From Perlabentimonas gracilis (GTDB lineage Bacteria > Bacteroidota > Bacteroidia > Bacteroidales > Tenuifilaceae), in NCBI RefSeq assembly GCF_011174675.1, contig NZ_JAANIG010000026.1:1-64000 (forward strand): DNA of 64,000 nucleotides, written 5' to 3'. Shown piece after piece: positions 8,355 to 17,332 of this stretch. Under the pieces are notes generated by a model that saw only the letters and a list, made by a program, of their open reading frames with translations, was not told the DNA's origin and searched no databases. Position numbers and translations under genes: made by a program. Position 1 is the stretch's first letter; the number at the start of each line of letters is the position of its first letter.

Positions 8355-9545
8355 TTAGCGCTTAATGCCCAAATTCCTGGCTGTTGCTTTGGGTAAAGCA
8401 TCTTTGTGCACCATGATGGCAACAGTTTTCTTACGAACAAACTGCTCCGACATATGCAAGTATCCTTCGTATACATTGTTGGTTCCCCATGAGTTCTTGG
8501 TTATATAGTATGGGGTGCCATTCTGATCTTTTGAGATGCCTATGATGTGCATTAGGTGATCGTCGGTAGTTACGTAGTTATCGAAAGTCTCTTGGCGCAG
8601 CTCTTGGGTTACTTCAATTTCTGGAACAACAGACTTGAAGCTGTAAATCTCGTCCATAAGCTTATCGTTTGGCACCTCAGCCCACTTAGCCTGCTCGCTA
8701 TCCTTCATCTCTTCAACCTTAACCAATGGCATAACCGCCAACCCTTTGCCGTGTACAAATCCTTTTTCGCTAACATCACCATCCCAACATACGCTGTATC
8801 CCTTGTCAATGGCGTGGTTCATCACCTCCATTAGTTCGTCGATAGGTAGGTTGTAGTACCCCTTGTGCGCCCAGTTGTCGGGAATCTCCAACACTATCTT
8901 TTCGAAATATGGATGGTGACTATACGAGGTTAACTCTATGTAGTTGTCCGGATCAATACCCATCTCCTTGGCAAATGTAGCTGGCGTGTATTCCTTCCCA
9001 TTGAAGGAGAATGTAGCTGGGGTTTGCCCAAGGTAGGTGTCTAAAACACCTTCGATAGCGGGTTGCCATGCTGTTGATAGCCTTCTGTTGCGATTTTTTA
9101 TTACAGCATCAATCATTCCTCTAAGTACACTCTCTAGCTCTGAATGAACGTGACGATCCTCGCCATAGTTAAGTCCGCTGTAAACGCTCTCGGGTACCAT
9201 CCCCAGGCGAGCAATAACGTCCATAACGTTGTGCGCTTGGCCACCCTGGCCAAAGTTGTTGGTGCCATGGAATCGAATGTACCTGTCAATCCTGTCGGTA
9301 TATGTATGTCTCACAAAGAACATTGGCGATAGGATTACCTCGGGCTTTCCCATCCGAATAAGTTCGGTTTCAAGGAATGATGTGGTTGCGTAGCTCCAGC
9401 ATGTACCAGTGCGCTGCTGATCCTTTACTGGCGATGTTTCCAACTTTTTAACAGCTTCAAATTGGTAACCTGTTTCGTTTTGCCCTAAAGCATTTATTTG
9501 CAACAGGGTAAATAGCACAATCGGAATAATAAGTCTCATAATCAT
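8355..9545 (-). CDS. C1B-family cysteine peptidase (bleomycin hydrolase/aminopeptidase C type)
   Basis: A 396-residue papain-clan peptidase. Catalytic residues are visible: oxyanion Gln and Cys in QQRTGTCWSYAT (about residues 43-54), His in DDHLMHIIGI and Asn in TKNSWGTN. Unlike cytosolic PepC it starts with a clear signal peptide (LIIPIVLFTLLQINALGQ), so it is exported, probably to the periplasm or surface. Secreted C1B enzymes are common in Bacteroidota. It is monocistronic with its own terminator. Confidence 0.9.
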   Translation of the reverse strand: MIMRLIIPIVLFTLLQINALGQNETGYQFEAVKKLETSPVKDQQRTGTCWSYATTSFLETELIRMGKPEVILSPMFFVRHTYTDRIDRYIRFHGTNNFGQGGQAHNVMDVIARLGMVPESVYSGLNYGEDRHVHSELESVLRGMIDAVIKNRNRRLSTAWQPAIEGVLDTYLGQTPATFSFNGKEYTPATFAKEMGIDPDNYIELTSYSHHPYFEKIVLEIPDNWAHKGYYNLPIDELMEVMNHAIDKGYSVCWDGDVSEKGFVHGKGLAVMPLVKVEEMKDSEQAKWAEVPNDKLMDEIYSFKSVVPEIEVTQELRQETFDNYVTTDDHLMHIIGISKDQNGTPYYITKNSWGTNNVYEGYLHMSEQFVRKKTVAIMVHKDALPKATARNLGIKR

Positions 9546-9890
9546 AAGAAATGTTTTGTACGAGTAGTACTCTATTGATATGAATTGGAGCCAATAGTTT
9601 AAAGTATGAAAGAATTATTATGCATTGAAACGGATTAATTGTTTCTGTTTGCTAGTTGAATGACCTTTGGTAAGTTGTATAGCTGTTTGGCAACCAGCGA
9701 ACCCCTTTTTGTAGTCGATTTTCCATGTGTTTTCTGCTGTAACGATAGCAACAAGTAGTAAACCAGTAGAATAGTGTTACATTCATCAAATTGTTACCAT
9801 CGAAAGCACAACGCTTTGAACAATTGTTTATATTGCGTATGTATTTATTTCACATCCTAAAACAAATTGTATTAACCAAAAATCATTAGC
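9546..9890. other. Intergenic gap between divergent genes
   Basis: 345 bases without a plausible gene, between the divergent C1 peptidase and OmpP1 genes, so it must hold both promoters. I see no exact TTTG-N19-TAnnTTTG match; a weak TATATTG-like element lies near 9829. No strong hairpins were found. Confidence 0.5.
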
Positions 9891-11264
9891 ATGAAAAGAA
9901 AATTAGTAAGTGTAATGGTTGCACTTTGTATGCCAGCTTTTCTGTTTGCGGGCGGACTTGTTACAAACACCAATCAAAGCGCTAGTTTTATCCGTATGCC
10001 TGCACTTGACGCTGTAATTGGCATTGAGGGTGTTTACTACAACCCAGCAGGCTTGGCACAGCTGGAGAATGGCCTATATGTTTCTTTAAGTAATCAGTAT
10101 ATTAATCAGAAAAGAAGCGTGACAAGCACATTCCCAACTTTAAATAGTAGCGATTACGATGGTGTTGTAAAGGCTCCCTTATTCCCTAGTGCTTACGTTG
10201 CATACAAGGCCAATAAGTTTGTCTTCTCCTTTGCATTCAACCCAATTGGAGGAGGAGGAGGAGCAGAGTACGATAGTGGGTTGCCCTCATTTGAGTCGAT
10301 GGTTTCGCAAATTCCTGGAATGGTAACATTGCTTGGTATTCCTACCACCGCCTACAGTTTGGACCTGTTTTTTAAAGGGAGTTCAACTTACTTTGGATAT
10401 CAAGCGGGTATTAGCTATGCAATAAATGACGCCATTGGCGTTTTTGGTGGTGCTAGGTATGTTACAGCAAAGAATACTTACGAGGGTAATATTAGTGATA
10501 TTATGATTAATCCTCAGCATCCTTTGGTTAATCCCACAGGTGGAATGATGCTAGCCAGTACATTCTTCACAGAAATTGGGCAACCTGTTTATGCTGCGAT
10601 GACTGCCGATGCCGAGGTTGATGTTGTGCAGCAGGGCTCTGGGGTTACTCCAATTATTGGACTTAGCATTGTTGCTTCCGAGAAACTTAACTTCGGTGTG
10701 AAGTATGAATTTAAAACCAATATGGAACTTACAACCGAAACTAAGGTAGATGGAACAGGCTTGTTCCCCGACGGGGAGGTAATTTCTAATGATATGCCCG
10801 CTATGTTAACCCTTGGTGTAGGTTATAAACCCATCGACAAGCTTTCAGTTTCAGGAGGATTCCACTACTACTTCGACAAGTCTGCCAACTACGGCAAAAA
10901 GATTAATGGTGCTTTTGTTGAGAATACAGATGTTATTGACAATAACTACTGGGAGGCAGCCATTGGGTTGGAGTATCAGATAACCGACAATATTTTTGCC
11001 AGCACAGGATACTTGTATACCCAAACCGGGGTAAACGATAACTACCAAAGCGATATGGCCCATAGCCTAAACACCAACTCGTTTGGTGTAGGGGGAAAGT
11101 ACTTAGTAAACGAGAATTTGGGCATTAACATTGGTTTTATGACCACTCTGTACACTAGCTACACCAAGGATTATGCTGCTGTTGCACCTACAACCCCAGC
11201 GTATAGCGAAACCTATAACCGTTCGAATATGGTTTTTGCTATTGGCATCGACTATAAGTTTTAA
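9891..11264 (+). CDS. OmpP1/FadL-family outer-membrane transporter
   Basis: A 457-residue outer-membrane beta-barrel of the OmpP1/FadL/TodX family, which takes up hydrophobic compounds such as long-chain fatty acids. The signal peptide (MKRKLVSVMVALCMPAFLFAGG) is followed by the conserved N-terminal hatch (LVTNTNQSASFIRMPALDA, EGVYYNPAGLAQL), whose NPA box is a family hallmark. Alternating beta strands run to a C-terminal aromatic strand (MVFAIGIDYKF) as required for BAM recognition. A terminator follows at 11287. Confidence 0.9.
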   Translation: MKRKLVSVMVALCMPAFLFAGGLVTNTNQSASFIRMPALDAVIGIEGVYYNPAGLAQLENGLYVSLSNQYINQKRSVTSTFPTLNSSDYDGVVKAPLFPSAYVAYKANKFVFSFAFNPIGGGGGAEYDSGLPSFESMVSQIPGMVTLLGIPTTAYSLDLFFKGSSTYFGYQAGISYAINDAIGVFGGARYVTAKNTYEGNISDIMINPQHPLVNPTGGMMLASTFFTEIGQPVYAAMTADAEVDVVQQGSGVTPIIGLSIVASEKLNFGVKYEFKTNMELTTETKVDGTGLFPDGEVISNDMPAMLTLGVGYKPIDKLSVSGGFHYYFDKSANYGKKINGAFVENTDVIDNNYWEAAIGLEYQITDNIFASTGYLYTQTGVNDNYQSDMAHSLNTNSFGVGGKYLVNENLGINIGFMTTLYTSYTKDYAAVAPTTPAYSETYNRSNMVFAIGIDYKF

Positions 11265-11286
11265 TCTATTAGAGTATTGTTTATTA

Positions 11287-11314
11287 GGGCTGGGGGTAAT
11301 CCCGGCCCTTTTTT
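11287..11314 (+). terminator. Terminator after the OmpP1-family gene
   Basis: GGGCTGGG (11287-11294) pairs with CCCGGCCC (11301-11308) with one G-T wobble, followed by six T. Confidence 0.85.
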
Positions 11315-11388
11315 ATGGCATAATATGCAAATAGCAACAACCCTAACCGGGCGCGGTAGGGCTGGTGTGGCTGTATAGAATTTGGAGT

Positions 11389-11793
11389 TTAGTAGGCAAT
11401 CTCAACGAATTGAAGCGGCGTGTGTGCCATTTCGGAGAGTTCCTCACCCGCTTCGCGAAGCTCATCATCGTCCTCATCGTAGTACCAGAACACGTTTACA
11501 GGAACTCCTGCTTTTTGTATTTCGCTAACCTGAAGTATAATGTCGAAAATAAATTTTGCGGAAGAACTGTTGAAGTAGATGTACTTGAAATTGAAAATGA
11601 AAGGCTCAGCATGCGATGCAGATTGGTTCTTCATATACCAATCCTTAAGCTCTTCAATCCACTTGATAAGGGGGTTGTAGAAGTCGCGAGCATTTTCGGG
11701 CCTAGAGTATCCACTAATCTCAAGCAGGCGTTCCTGCGCAGAGAAATGCACTTTTGGTGATACGCTAGAACCGTCAATTTTCAATGTTTCCAT
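11389..11793 (-). CDS. SiaC-family regulatory phosphoprotein (DUF1987)
   Basis: A 134-residue single-domain DUF1987 protein. In Pseudomonas aeruginosa the family member SiaC is phosphorylated by the kinase SiaB, dephosphorylated by the phosphatase SiaA, and in unphosphorylated form activates the diguanylate cyclase SiaD. Here the family core is visible as ISGYSRPENARDFY near residue 30, the strand IYFNSSSAKFIFDI that holds the presumed phospho-acceptor, and VFWYYDEDDDE near residue 100. It is the last gene of a siaB-siaC-siaC run, separated by about 208 bp and a terminator-like hairpin from the second copy. Partner and output are unknown. Confidence 0.85.
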   Translation of the reverse strand: METLKIDGSSVSPKVHFSAQERLLEISGYSRPENARDFYNPLIKWIEELKDWYMKNQSASHAEPFIFNFKYIYFNSSSAKFIFDIILQVSEIQKAGVPVNVFWYYDEDDDELREAGEELSEMAHTPLQFVEIAY

Positions 11794-11941
11794 TAATGCA
11801 AGTATTTGCGTTCAAATATAGGCAAAAAGAGTAAAGAAAATCACATTTTGCTTGGGGCAGACTCCCTGCTTTTTGGTGAACGGTTCAAATTGCTTGACGA
11901 ATGTGTGTTTCTTTTGGATGTGCGCAAGTTTCACCTTATGC

Positions 11942-11975
11942 AAAAAAAGAAAGCCTCCGATGTTGATCAGAGGCT
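11942..11975 (-). terminator. Terminator-like hairpin between the siaC copies
   Basis: AGCCTC (11952-11957) pairs with GAGGCT (11970-11975). A T-rich tract follows on the minus strand (TTTCTTTTTTT). It would end, or attenuate, transcription after the upstream siaC copy. Confidence 0.55.
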
Positions 11976-12001
11976 CTCGGTTTGTGGTTTCAGGGTTAAT
12001 T

Positions 12002-12415
12002 TTAGGGAACGTATGAAATAAAGTTGAAGCTATATCCAAGCATATCCGAAATCTCCTCGCCCGACTCAAATATTTCGTCATCACCTTCCTCGTAGTACCA
12101 ATTAACCTCAACCTCATTGCCCTTCGACATGAACTTCATGAATTCGAGGAGGATGTCGAGGAGGAATTTTGATGAGGCGGAATTGAAGTAGGTCATCTTA
12201 AGGTTTAGGGTGAGGAGCATCTTTTTGTATTCGGTGTTCAGGCTTAATACCTGATCGTTGTATTCTTCCAGCCACTTGAGGATTGGTCGGTAAAACCCGA
12301 TGACATTTTCGGGTCTAGAGAAGCCAGATATTTCAAAGATGCTGTTCTCCGGATCGAAATGAACCTTTGGCGTAAACTCTGTGGGTTCTATATGCAAGGG
12401 GTCCATAGTTTGCAT
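12002..12415 (-). CDS. SiaC-family regulatory phosphoprotein (DUF1987)
   Basis: A 137-residue DUF1987 protein paralogous to the gene at 11389-11793, sharing ISGFSRPENVIGFY, a TYFNSASSKFLLDI phospho-site strand and VNWYYEEGDDE. It starts 15 bp downstream of the SiaB-type kinase gene, so it is the likely direct kinase substrate. By analogy with the Pseudomonas Sia module it would act as a phosphorylation-controlled switch. No cyclase (SiaD) or PP2C phosphatase (SiaA) is encoded in this window, so the output may differ. Confidence 0.87.
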   Translation of the reverse strand: MQTMDPLHIEPTEFTPKVHFDPENSIFEISGFSRPENVIGFYRPILKWLEEYNDQVLSLNTEYKKMLLTLNLKMTYFNSASSKFLLDILLEFMKFMSKGNEVEVNWYYEEGDDEIFESGEEISDMLGYSFNFISYVP

Positions 12416-12430
12416 TGGTGTTTTATGTAT

Positions 12431-12934
12431 TTATCTAGTGATATGAACATTAAGGGTAAAGTATGAGTACTCGTTATTGATCTCTTCAAACTTGTAGATA
12501 ATCTTGCTTTCGGAAACCTTCGCAATGTTTATGATTCCAAGGCCAGCACCTCCTTTGGGCGAAACATCGCCGCTAAGTATGGTGAGTTTATAAAGCTCCT
12601 TAAGGCCCTCCTTGTTGAGCGAATTAACCTTCTCGAGCTTTTCTTGTAGGGGAGGGACCTTGTGGCTAAGCAGGCTGTTGGACGCAAAAAGGGAGAACTC
12701 CTTATCGTCGAGATAAAGAGTGAAGCGGGGCTGATGATCCGTATTGCTGCTAATTATGTCCTGATGTTTATAGATGTTCTCAAGGCTTTCTACCATAGCT
12801 GAGTACACCTTTTTCTTTGTGGTGATAGACATACCCTGCTTGTCGACAAATGCCGACATTCTGTTGAGTAGAAAACCAATTTCTTCGTAGCTTAATGGAC
12901 CAAAATGCGCTAAAATATTCTCTTTTTGTACCAC
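12431..12934 (-). CDS. SiaB-family protein kinase (DUF6272)
   Basis: A 167-residue protein with a histidine-kinase-like ATPase fold reduced to the catalytic core. An N-box (MVESLENIYKHQ, residues about 47-58) and a G-box (GGAGLGIINIAKVSES) are present, but there is no dimerisation or sensor domain. SiaB of P. aeruginosa, the named relative, is a Ser/Thr kinase of SiaC. The start codon is GTG. It heads the operon with two SiaC paralogues and lacks an obvious signal-input domain, so input presumably comes from a partner. Confidence 0.82.
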   Translation of the reverse strand: MVQKENILAHFGPLSYEEIGFLLNRMSAFVDKQGMSITTKKKVYSAMVESLENIYKHQDIISSNTDHQPRFTLYLDDKEFSLFASNSLLSHKVPPLQEKLEKVNSLNKEGLKELYKLTILSGDVSPKGGAGLGIINIAKVSESKIIYKFEEINNEYSYFTLNVHITR

Positions 12935-12979
12935 CTCTAGTAATGTACGTTTAGTGTTGAGCCCAAAGAATATGGGATT

Positions 12980-12995
12980 TTTTGCTTAAGCAAAA
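12980..12995. promoter_or_regulatory. 16-bp perfect palindrome upstream of siaB
   Basis: TTTTGCTTAAGCAAAA, fully self-complementary, 45 bases before the siaB start. The size and position suit a dimeric regulator's operator, but no regulator gene is adjacent and no other copy was noticed. Confidence 0.3.
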
Positions 12996-13152
12996 TTGTC
13001 TGTTTTTACTATCTGTATTACAAATGTATTACTTTTTTTATAAACAACAACTCTTGCTGAAAAAATCGTTAGGCTTACTTACATTAATCGTTGGCTAGGT
13101 TTGAAGCGTAATTCATTTCTGTCAATAAACAATTGCGAAGGTAAAGGATATA

Positions 13153-13187
13153 AAAAATGCGGTTTGGGGCAACCAAACCGCATTTTT
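13153..13187 (-). terminator. Terminator of the S46 peptidase gene
   Basis: A 15-bp stem, 13153-13167 with 13173-13187 (core ATGCGGTTTGG/CCAAACCGCAT), with A- and T-runs at its ends. It can work in both directions but fits the peptidase gene ending at 13203. Confidence 0.85.
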
Positions 13188-13202
13188 GCATAATTCGTTT
13201 TG

Positions 13203-15353
13203 TTACTTTACAAGGGTCATTTCATCTACTAGATGCTTGGCGCCAGCATACTTATCGATAATGAAAAGTACGTAGCGGATATCAACACCAATGCAGCGCT
13301 GGTAGTCGGGCTCAAAAATGATGTCGCCGCTCATGGCTTCCCAGTTACCATCGAAGGCGCAGCCAATAAGGTGACCTTTGCCATTGATGATTGGGCTACC
13401 TGAGTTTCCACCGGTTATATCGTTGTTGGTAATGAATGCCACTGGCATTTCGCCATTGTCCATAGCGTATGGCCCGTAGTCCTCTGCCATGTATAGCTCT
13501 TTGAGTTTCTCGGGAACCACAAACTCCCAGTTATCTGGATCCTCTTTTTCCATTACACCCTTTAGGGTAGTGATGTAGTTGTAGTGAACCGCATCGCGTG
13601 GGTAGTAGTCCTGCACCTGACCGTAGGTAAGCCTCATAGTGAAGTTGGCGTCGGGGTAAATCGGTTGCCCTTCATTCATTTCCATAATTCCACCAACATA
13701 CAGCCTGTGCCCCTTGGCAAATTTCTTGTTAATCTCACCTAGCTCACTCCAAATCTTGCTTGTTACCTCGCTTATGGATTTGGTTGCAGCAAAGGCAGGG
13801 TCGTTTTCGAATGTTTCTGCTGTTGGGTTCTCAAGAGCCTTCCAAAGTTTGGTTGAGTCGGCAAAGATTGAGTTGTCGAACATATGGTCGATAAACTTAT
13901 CGAAGTTGCCTGCATATTCTTTCTCAATGGTTTCAAATACAGATGGGTGGAACTCGGGCTTCACCTGCTGGGCAAAAAGTTTGAACATAGCCTTGGCCAC
14001 CTTCCTGTCGGTTGGTGCATTGTAATCTTTGTAGAAAGCTGTAGCCGACTGCCTAAAGCGGTCAATCCTGTTTTCAAGGCCTTTGTCCTCGTCGCCCTTG
14101 AGGTATTCGTAAAGGGCATTTGCCCTACCTGCTAACGAAACTAGCTCGGTGCCACGAAGGAGGGTTTCGCTAATGTACATGTTGGCATACATATAGTCGT
14201 GGCGCTCCTCAATAGCTGTTCTAATTAAATCGAGAGCTTCGCCGTACTCCTTGGAGCGCTTACGCTTCTCGTTTACCCACTGGGTAAATTCATCCTGCTT
14301 CTTTTGTTTGGTTTCCTTAACCTTTAGGCGTTTTAGCGCCTGGTTCTGACCAATGGAGAATTTCCAGTAGTTAGTGCTACCCGAGTACTTTGATGAGTAT
14401 TTAATCCTAATCTCGTCGCTGGCGAGCATATCCTCAAGAATAATCTCCTGACGGATGCCCCTGATGAATGAGCGCTGGGCATTGGTAATTTTCTCGGCTT
14501 CATCAACCTCCCAGGAGGTCATGTAGCGGGTTGTGCCACCTGGGTATCCCATGATCATGGCGAAATCGCCTTTCTCAACACCTTCGAGCGAAACGGGTAG
14601 GTGATGTTTGGGCTGGTAGGGAACGTTGTCGGGAGAGTAATCGGCGGGTTTGTTATCCTTGTCGGCATATACACGGAAAAGAGCAAAGTCGCCAGTGTGG
14701 CGAGGCCACATCCAGTTGTCGGTGTCGGCTCCAAATTTTCCAATCGACGAGGGGGGTGCACCTACCATACGAACATCGGTAAAGCGCTCGTATACCAGTA
14801 GGTAGTACTTATTCCCACCGTAGTAGCTGCGTACCATAGCCCTGTAGTGGTTTCCATCGGTTGCTTTTTCTTCAATGGCTTTTGCTGCATCCTCGATAAC
14901 CTTTGAGCGTTCCTCCTCGGTCATTTTCGACTTTACGGGCTTGGTTATTTCATCGGTAACATCTTCAATCCGAACAAGGAATGTTACGGATAGACCTGGT
15001 GTGGCTATCTCCTCATCCATCGACATGGCCCAAAAGCCATCCTTTAGGTAGTCGTGCTCCGTGCTGCTGTGCCTCTGAATTGCTCCGTAGCCACAGTGAT
15101 GGTTAGTTAGGATTAGACCCTTATCGGAAATGATTTCGCCAGTACAGCCGCCACCAAAAATTACAATGGCGTCCTTTAGGCTGGTGCTGTTGATACTGTA
15201 AAGCTCTTCTGCACTTAGCTCAAGTCCCATCGATTGCATGGTGGCAATATTGTACTTTTGCAGGAGCGGTAGTAACCACATCCCTTCATCAGCTTTTGCA
15301 AGCGATGATGAAATAAGTAGAATGCTAAGCAGTAATACTTTGAATCTTTTCAT
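13203..15353 (-). CDS. S46 family dipeptidyl-peptidase (DPP7-like)
   Basis: A 716-residue exported exopeptidase removing dipeptides from oligopeptides in the periplasm. After the signal peptide (VLLLSILLISSSLAKADEG) the catalytic triad is visible: His in LTNHHCGYGAIQ, Asp in DTDNWMWPRHTGDF, Ser in TGGNSGSPIING. The residue 18 positions after the catalytic Ser, which discriminates DPP7 (Gly) from DPP11 (Arg) in Porphyromonas, is Gly here (AFDGNWEAMSGD). That predicts preference for hydrophobic rather than acidic P1 residues. Length matches the family. It is monocistronic. Confidence 0.93.
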   Translation of the reverse strand: MKRFKVLLLSILLISSSLAKADEGMWLLPLLQKYNIATMQSMGLELSAEELYSINSTSLKDAIVIFGGGCTGEIISDKGLILTNHHCGYGAIQRHSSTEHDYLKDGFWAMSMDEEIATPGLSVTFLVRIEDVTDEITKPVKSKMTEEERSKVIEDAAKAIEEKATDGNHYRAMVRSYYGGNKYYLLVYERFTDVRMVGAPPSSIGKFGADTDNWMWPRHTGDFALFRVYADKDNKPADYSPDNVPYQPKHHLPVSLEGVEKGDFAMIMGYPGGTTRYMTSWEVDEAEKITNAQRSFIRGIRQEIILEDMLASDEIRIKYSSKYSGSTNYWKFSIGQNQALKRLKVKETKQKKQDEFTQWVNEKRKRSKEYGEALDLIRTAIEERHDYMYANMYISETLLRGTELVSLAGRANALYEYLKGDEDKGLENRIDRFRQSATAFYKDYNAPTDRKVAKAMFKLFAQQVKPEFHPSVFETIEKEYAGNFDKFIDHMFDNSIFADSTKLWKALENPTAETFENDPAFAATKSISEVTSKIWSELGEINKKFAKGHRLYVGGIMEMNEGQPIYPDANFTMRLTYGQVQDYYPRDAVHYNYITTLKGVMEKEDPDNWEFVVPEKLKELYMAEDYGPYAMDNGEMPVAFITNNDITGGNSGSPIINGKGHLIGCAFDGNWEAMSGDIIFEPDYQRCIGVDIRYVLFIIDKYAGAKHLVDEMTLVK

Positions 15354-15462
15354 CGGAATTAAATTATTAAGGTTTGGTTTATTTATTGATTTATTAGAAT
15401 GTTCGATGTTGCATTGGGCAAACGGTTTAAAATAAATGGCAAGTATAGTAATATCTTTTCAA

Positions 15463-16065
15463 TTAAAGATTAGGTATTGCCAGCTGGCTATTGGTGAGCC
15501 TAAATGTACGCCTGTGGTGAGGGCTAGCGCCATGCTCCTCAATGGCTCTTCGGTGTTCACGTGTTGGGTAGCCTTTGTTTTTTGCCCACAAGTACTCAGG
15601 GAACTCAACCGATAGGTTTTTCATATACTCATCGCGGTACGTTTTGGCCAGTATCGAAGCTGCTGCAATGCTCAGATACAGAGAGTCGCCCTTAACTATG
15701 CAGCTATGAGGTATTTCTTTGTAGGGTTTAAACCTATTTCCGTCAACAATAATGTAATCGGGGTTAATGGTTAGCCTGTCAATGGCAAGGTGCATTGCCT
15801 TGATGGATGCGTTAAGGATGTTTATTTTATCAATTTCCTGCGGAGTAACCATAGCCACCGAGTGCGCCACAGCTGACTGCTCAATCTCAACCCTTAACCA
15901 TTCTCTTTGCTTGTGCGATAGCTGTTTCGAATCGTTGAGCAAAGGATGCGAGTAGTTTGCAGGCAGTATTACGGCCGCAGCAACAACCGGTCCGGCCAAG
16001 CAGCCACGACCAGCCTCATCGCAGCCAACCTCATGGGTAAATTCGCTAAAGCGTGATTTAAGCAT
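15463..16065 (-). CDS. rnhB: Ribonuclease HII
   Basis: Cleaves the RNA strand of RNA-DNA hybrids and initiates removal of single ribonucleotides from DNA. Active-site residues lie in [16 protein letters not shown] (the DEAGRG motif), in IIVDGNRF and in the downstream [22 protein letters not shown] use the ATG at 16065 (200 residues), which puts [19 protein letters not shown] at the normal distance from the DE motif. A longer in-frame ORF to 16203 only reads through the upstream gene. It overlaps the glycosyltransferase stop by 8 bp. Confidence 0.93.
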   Translation of the reverse strand: MLKSRFSEFTHEVGCDEAGRGCLAGPVVAAAVILPANYSHPLLNDSKQLSHKQREWLRVEIEQSAVAHSVAMVTPQEIDKINILNASIKAMHLAIDRLTINPDYIIVDGNRFKPYKEIPHSCIVKGDSLYLSIAAASILAKTYRDEYMKNLSVEFPEYLWAKNKGYPTREHRRAIEEHGASPHHRRTFRLTNSQLAIPNL

Positions 16066-17203
16066 TGCGCATAATTTTTTCTGATAGTACCTTTTGCATT
16101 GCTGTGTACAGGGCGTCGGCAGTTTTATCCCAGGAAAAGTTGTTCTTCCTTCGAGCCGATCTTTCGGCCAGCGCTTCGCGTAGCTTACTATCAATTGCCA
16201 CAAGCTTCATGGCGTTGGCAATAGCGTTGGTGTCGAATGGATCAACCAGAAGCGCTGCATCACCTACCACTTCGGGAATAGATGTTTTGTTTGAAGCAAT
16301 AATTGGCAGATGGCATCGCATGGCTTCCACCAGTGGAATGCCAAAACCCTCGAAGTAGGGCACGTAAACCAATGCTATAGCGCTACCAAGTACTAAGCGC
16401 AACTTTTCAACCTGGAGTCTCCCGGTAAATACAACCGAGCAGGAGTTGCCCATACTCTTTAGCGCCTCTTTAATATCATTGGTCATAAACATCGGTTCAC
16501 CCACAATGACCAGCTTGTAGTCTTTTTGGCTCCTGGCCAAGAACTGGCCAAAGGCTGTAATAAGCCTTGCCACATTCTTGCGGGGGCTTAGTGCCCCAAC
16601 AAATACAAAGTAGGGCGCCCCCGATGTGAGTTCATTGCGAAGGCTTTGTGCCTCAGTGTCACTTACCGGGGTGTATTGCTCGTTGGCACCATTGTGTGCA
16701 ACGCTTATTTTTTCTGGAATAATCTTAAAACTTTGGGCAATATCGTTTTTAGAGTAGCTGCTTACGGTTACTATATGGTTTGCCTTATTCGCAAAGCGAG
16801 GGAAAAAATGGTTGTAATACCTACGTGTAAGGTAGGGAATTCCCTCGGGGTGGTGCTTGAAGTTGATATCGTGAATTACGCTAACGCTAGGCACATTGCT
16901 CCGTAGGGGAATATATCCATCGGGCGAAACGAAAAGGTCGATACGATGCTTTTTTAAAAATCGTGCTACCGAAACCTCAAACCACAAGTACCAAAGAAAG
17001 GGATGTCTGGCCTGAGGCCATAGAACTACTGGGGTAATATTTGCAGAAAATACAAAGTCGGGATGTGGGTCACGATCGAACAGAAAGTAAAACTGATGCT
17101 CTGGATGCTTAGCTGCTATTCTTCTGATGGTTTCGAAGGTAAACCAGCCAATGCCCTCGAGCTTATCTTTAATTAAAAGTCGGGTGTTTACAGCAATCTG
17201 CAT
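16058..17203 (-). CDS. GT4-type glycosyltransferase
   Basis: A 381-residue GT-B fold glycosyltransferase of the GT1/GT4 group, expected to extend a surface polysaccharide or O-antigen from a nucleotide sugar on the cytoplasmic face. The C-terminal Rossmann domain shows [17 protein letters not shown] and the nucleotide-sugar signature [16 protein letters not shown], where the [10 protein letters not shown] stretch is the E-x7-E motif. The acceptor domain carries [15 protein letters not shown] divergent flippase gene (17333) supports a polysaccharide role, but acceptor and sugar cannot be told. Confidence 0.87.
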   Translation of the reverse strand: MQIAVNTRLLIKDKLEGIGWFTFETIRRIAAKHPEHQFYFLFDRDPHPDFVFSANITPVVLWPQARHPFLWYLWFEVSVARFLKKHRIDLFVSPDGYIPLRSNVPSVSVIHDINFKHHPEGIPYLTRRYYNHFFPRFANKANHIVTVSSYSKNDIAQSFKIIPEKISVAHNGANEQYTPVSDTEAQSLRNELTSGAPYFVFVGALSPRKNVARLITAFGQFLARSQKDYKLVIVGEPMFMTNDIKEALKSMGNSCSVVFTGRLQVEKLRLVLGSAIALVYVPYFEGFGIPLVEAMRCHLPIIASNKTSIPEVVGDAALLVDPFDTNAIANAMKLVAIDSKLREALAERSARRKNNFSWDKTADALYTAMQKVLSEKIMRNA

Positions 17204-17258
17204 ATGGTTAAATTTTTAACGGAAGACAAAATAGCATATTTTTATCGAAACCATTAGC

Positions 17259-17266
17259 TAGTTTTG
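17259..17266 (+). promoter_or_regulatory. -7 element before the flippase
   Basis: TAGTTTTG, an exact TAnnTTTG, 66 bases upstream of the GTG start. No clear -33 box. Confidence 0.35.
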
Positions 17267-17332
17267 TAAATTATCTACAAATCGAAGTAAAGCTTTGTAG
17301 CAATTTTCATTAGCAAAAAGGACTAGGCTCAA

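Noticed and set aside
14555-14761. Antisense ORFs inside large genes (for example within the S46 peptidase, hsdR and infB regions)
   Set aside because: Composition and translations are shadows of strongly coding frames, with no family match.
16066-16203. Longer start for rnhB
   Set aside because: The added 46 residues come from the glycosyltransferase coding region in another frame; the ATG at 16065 fits the family N terminus.
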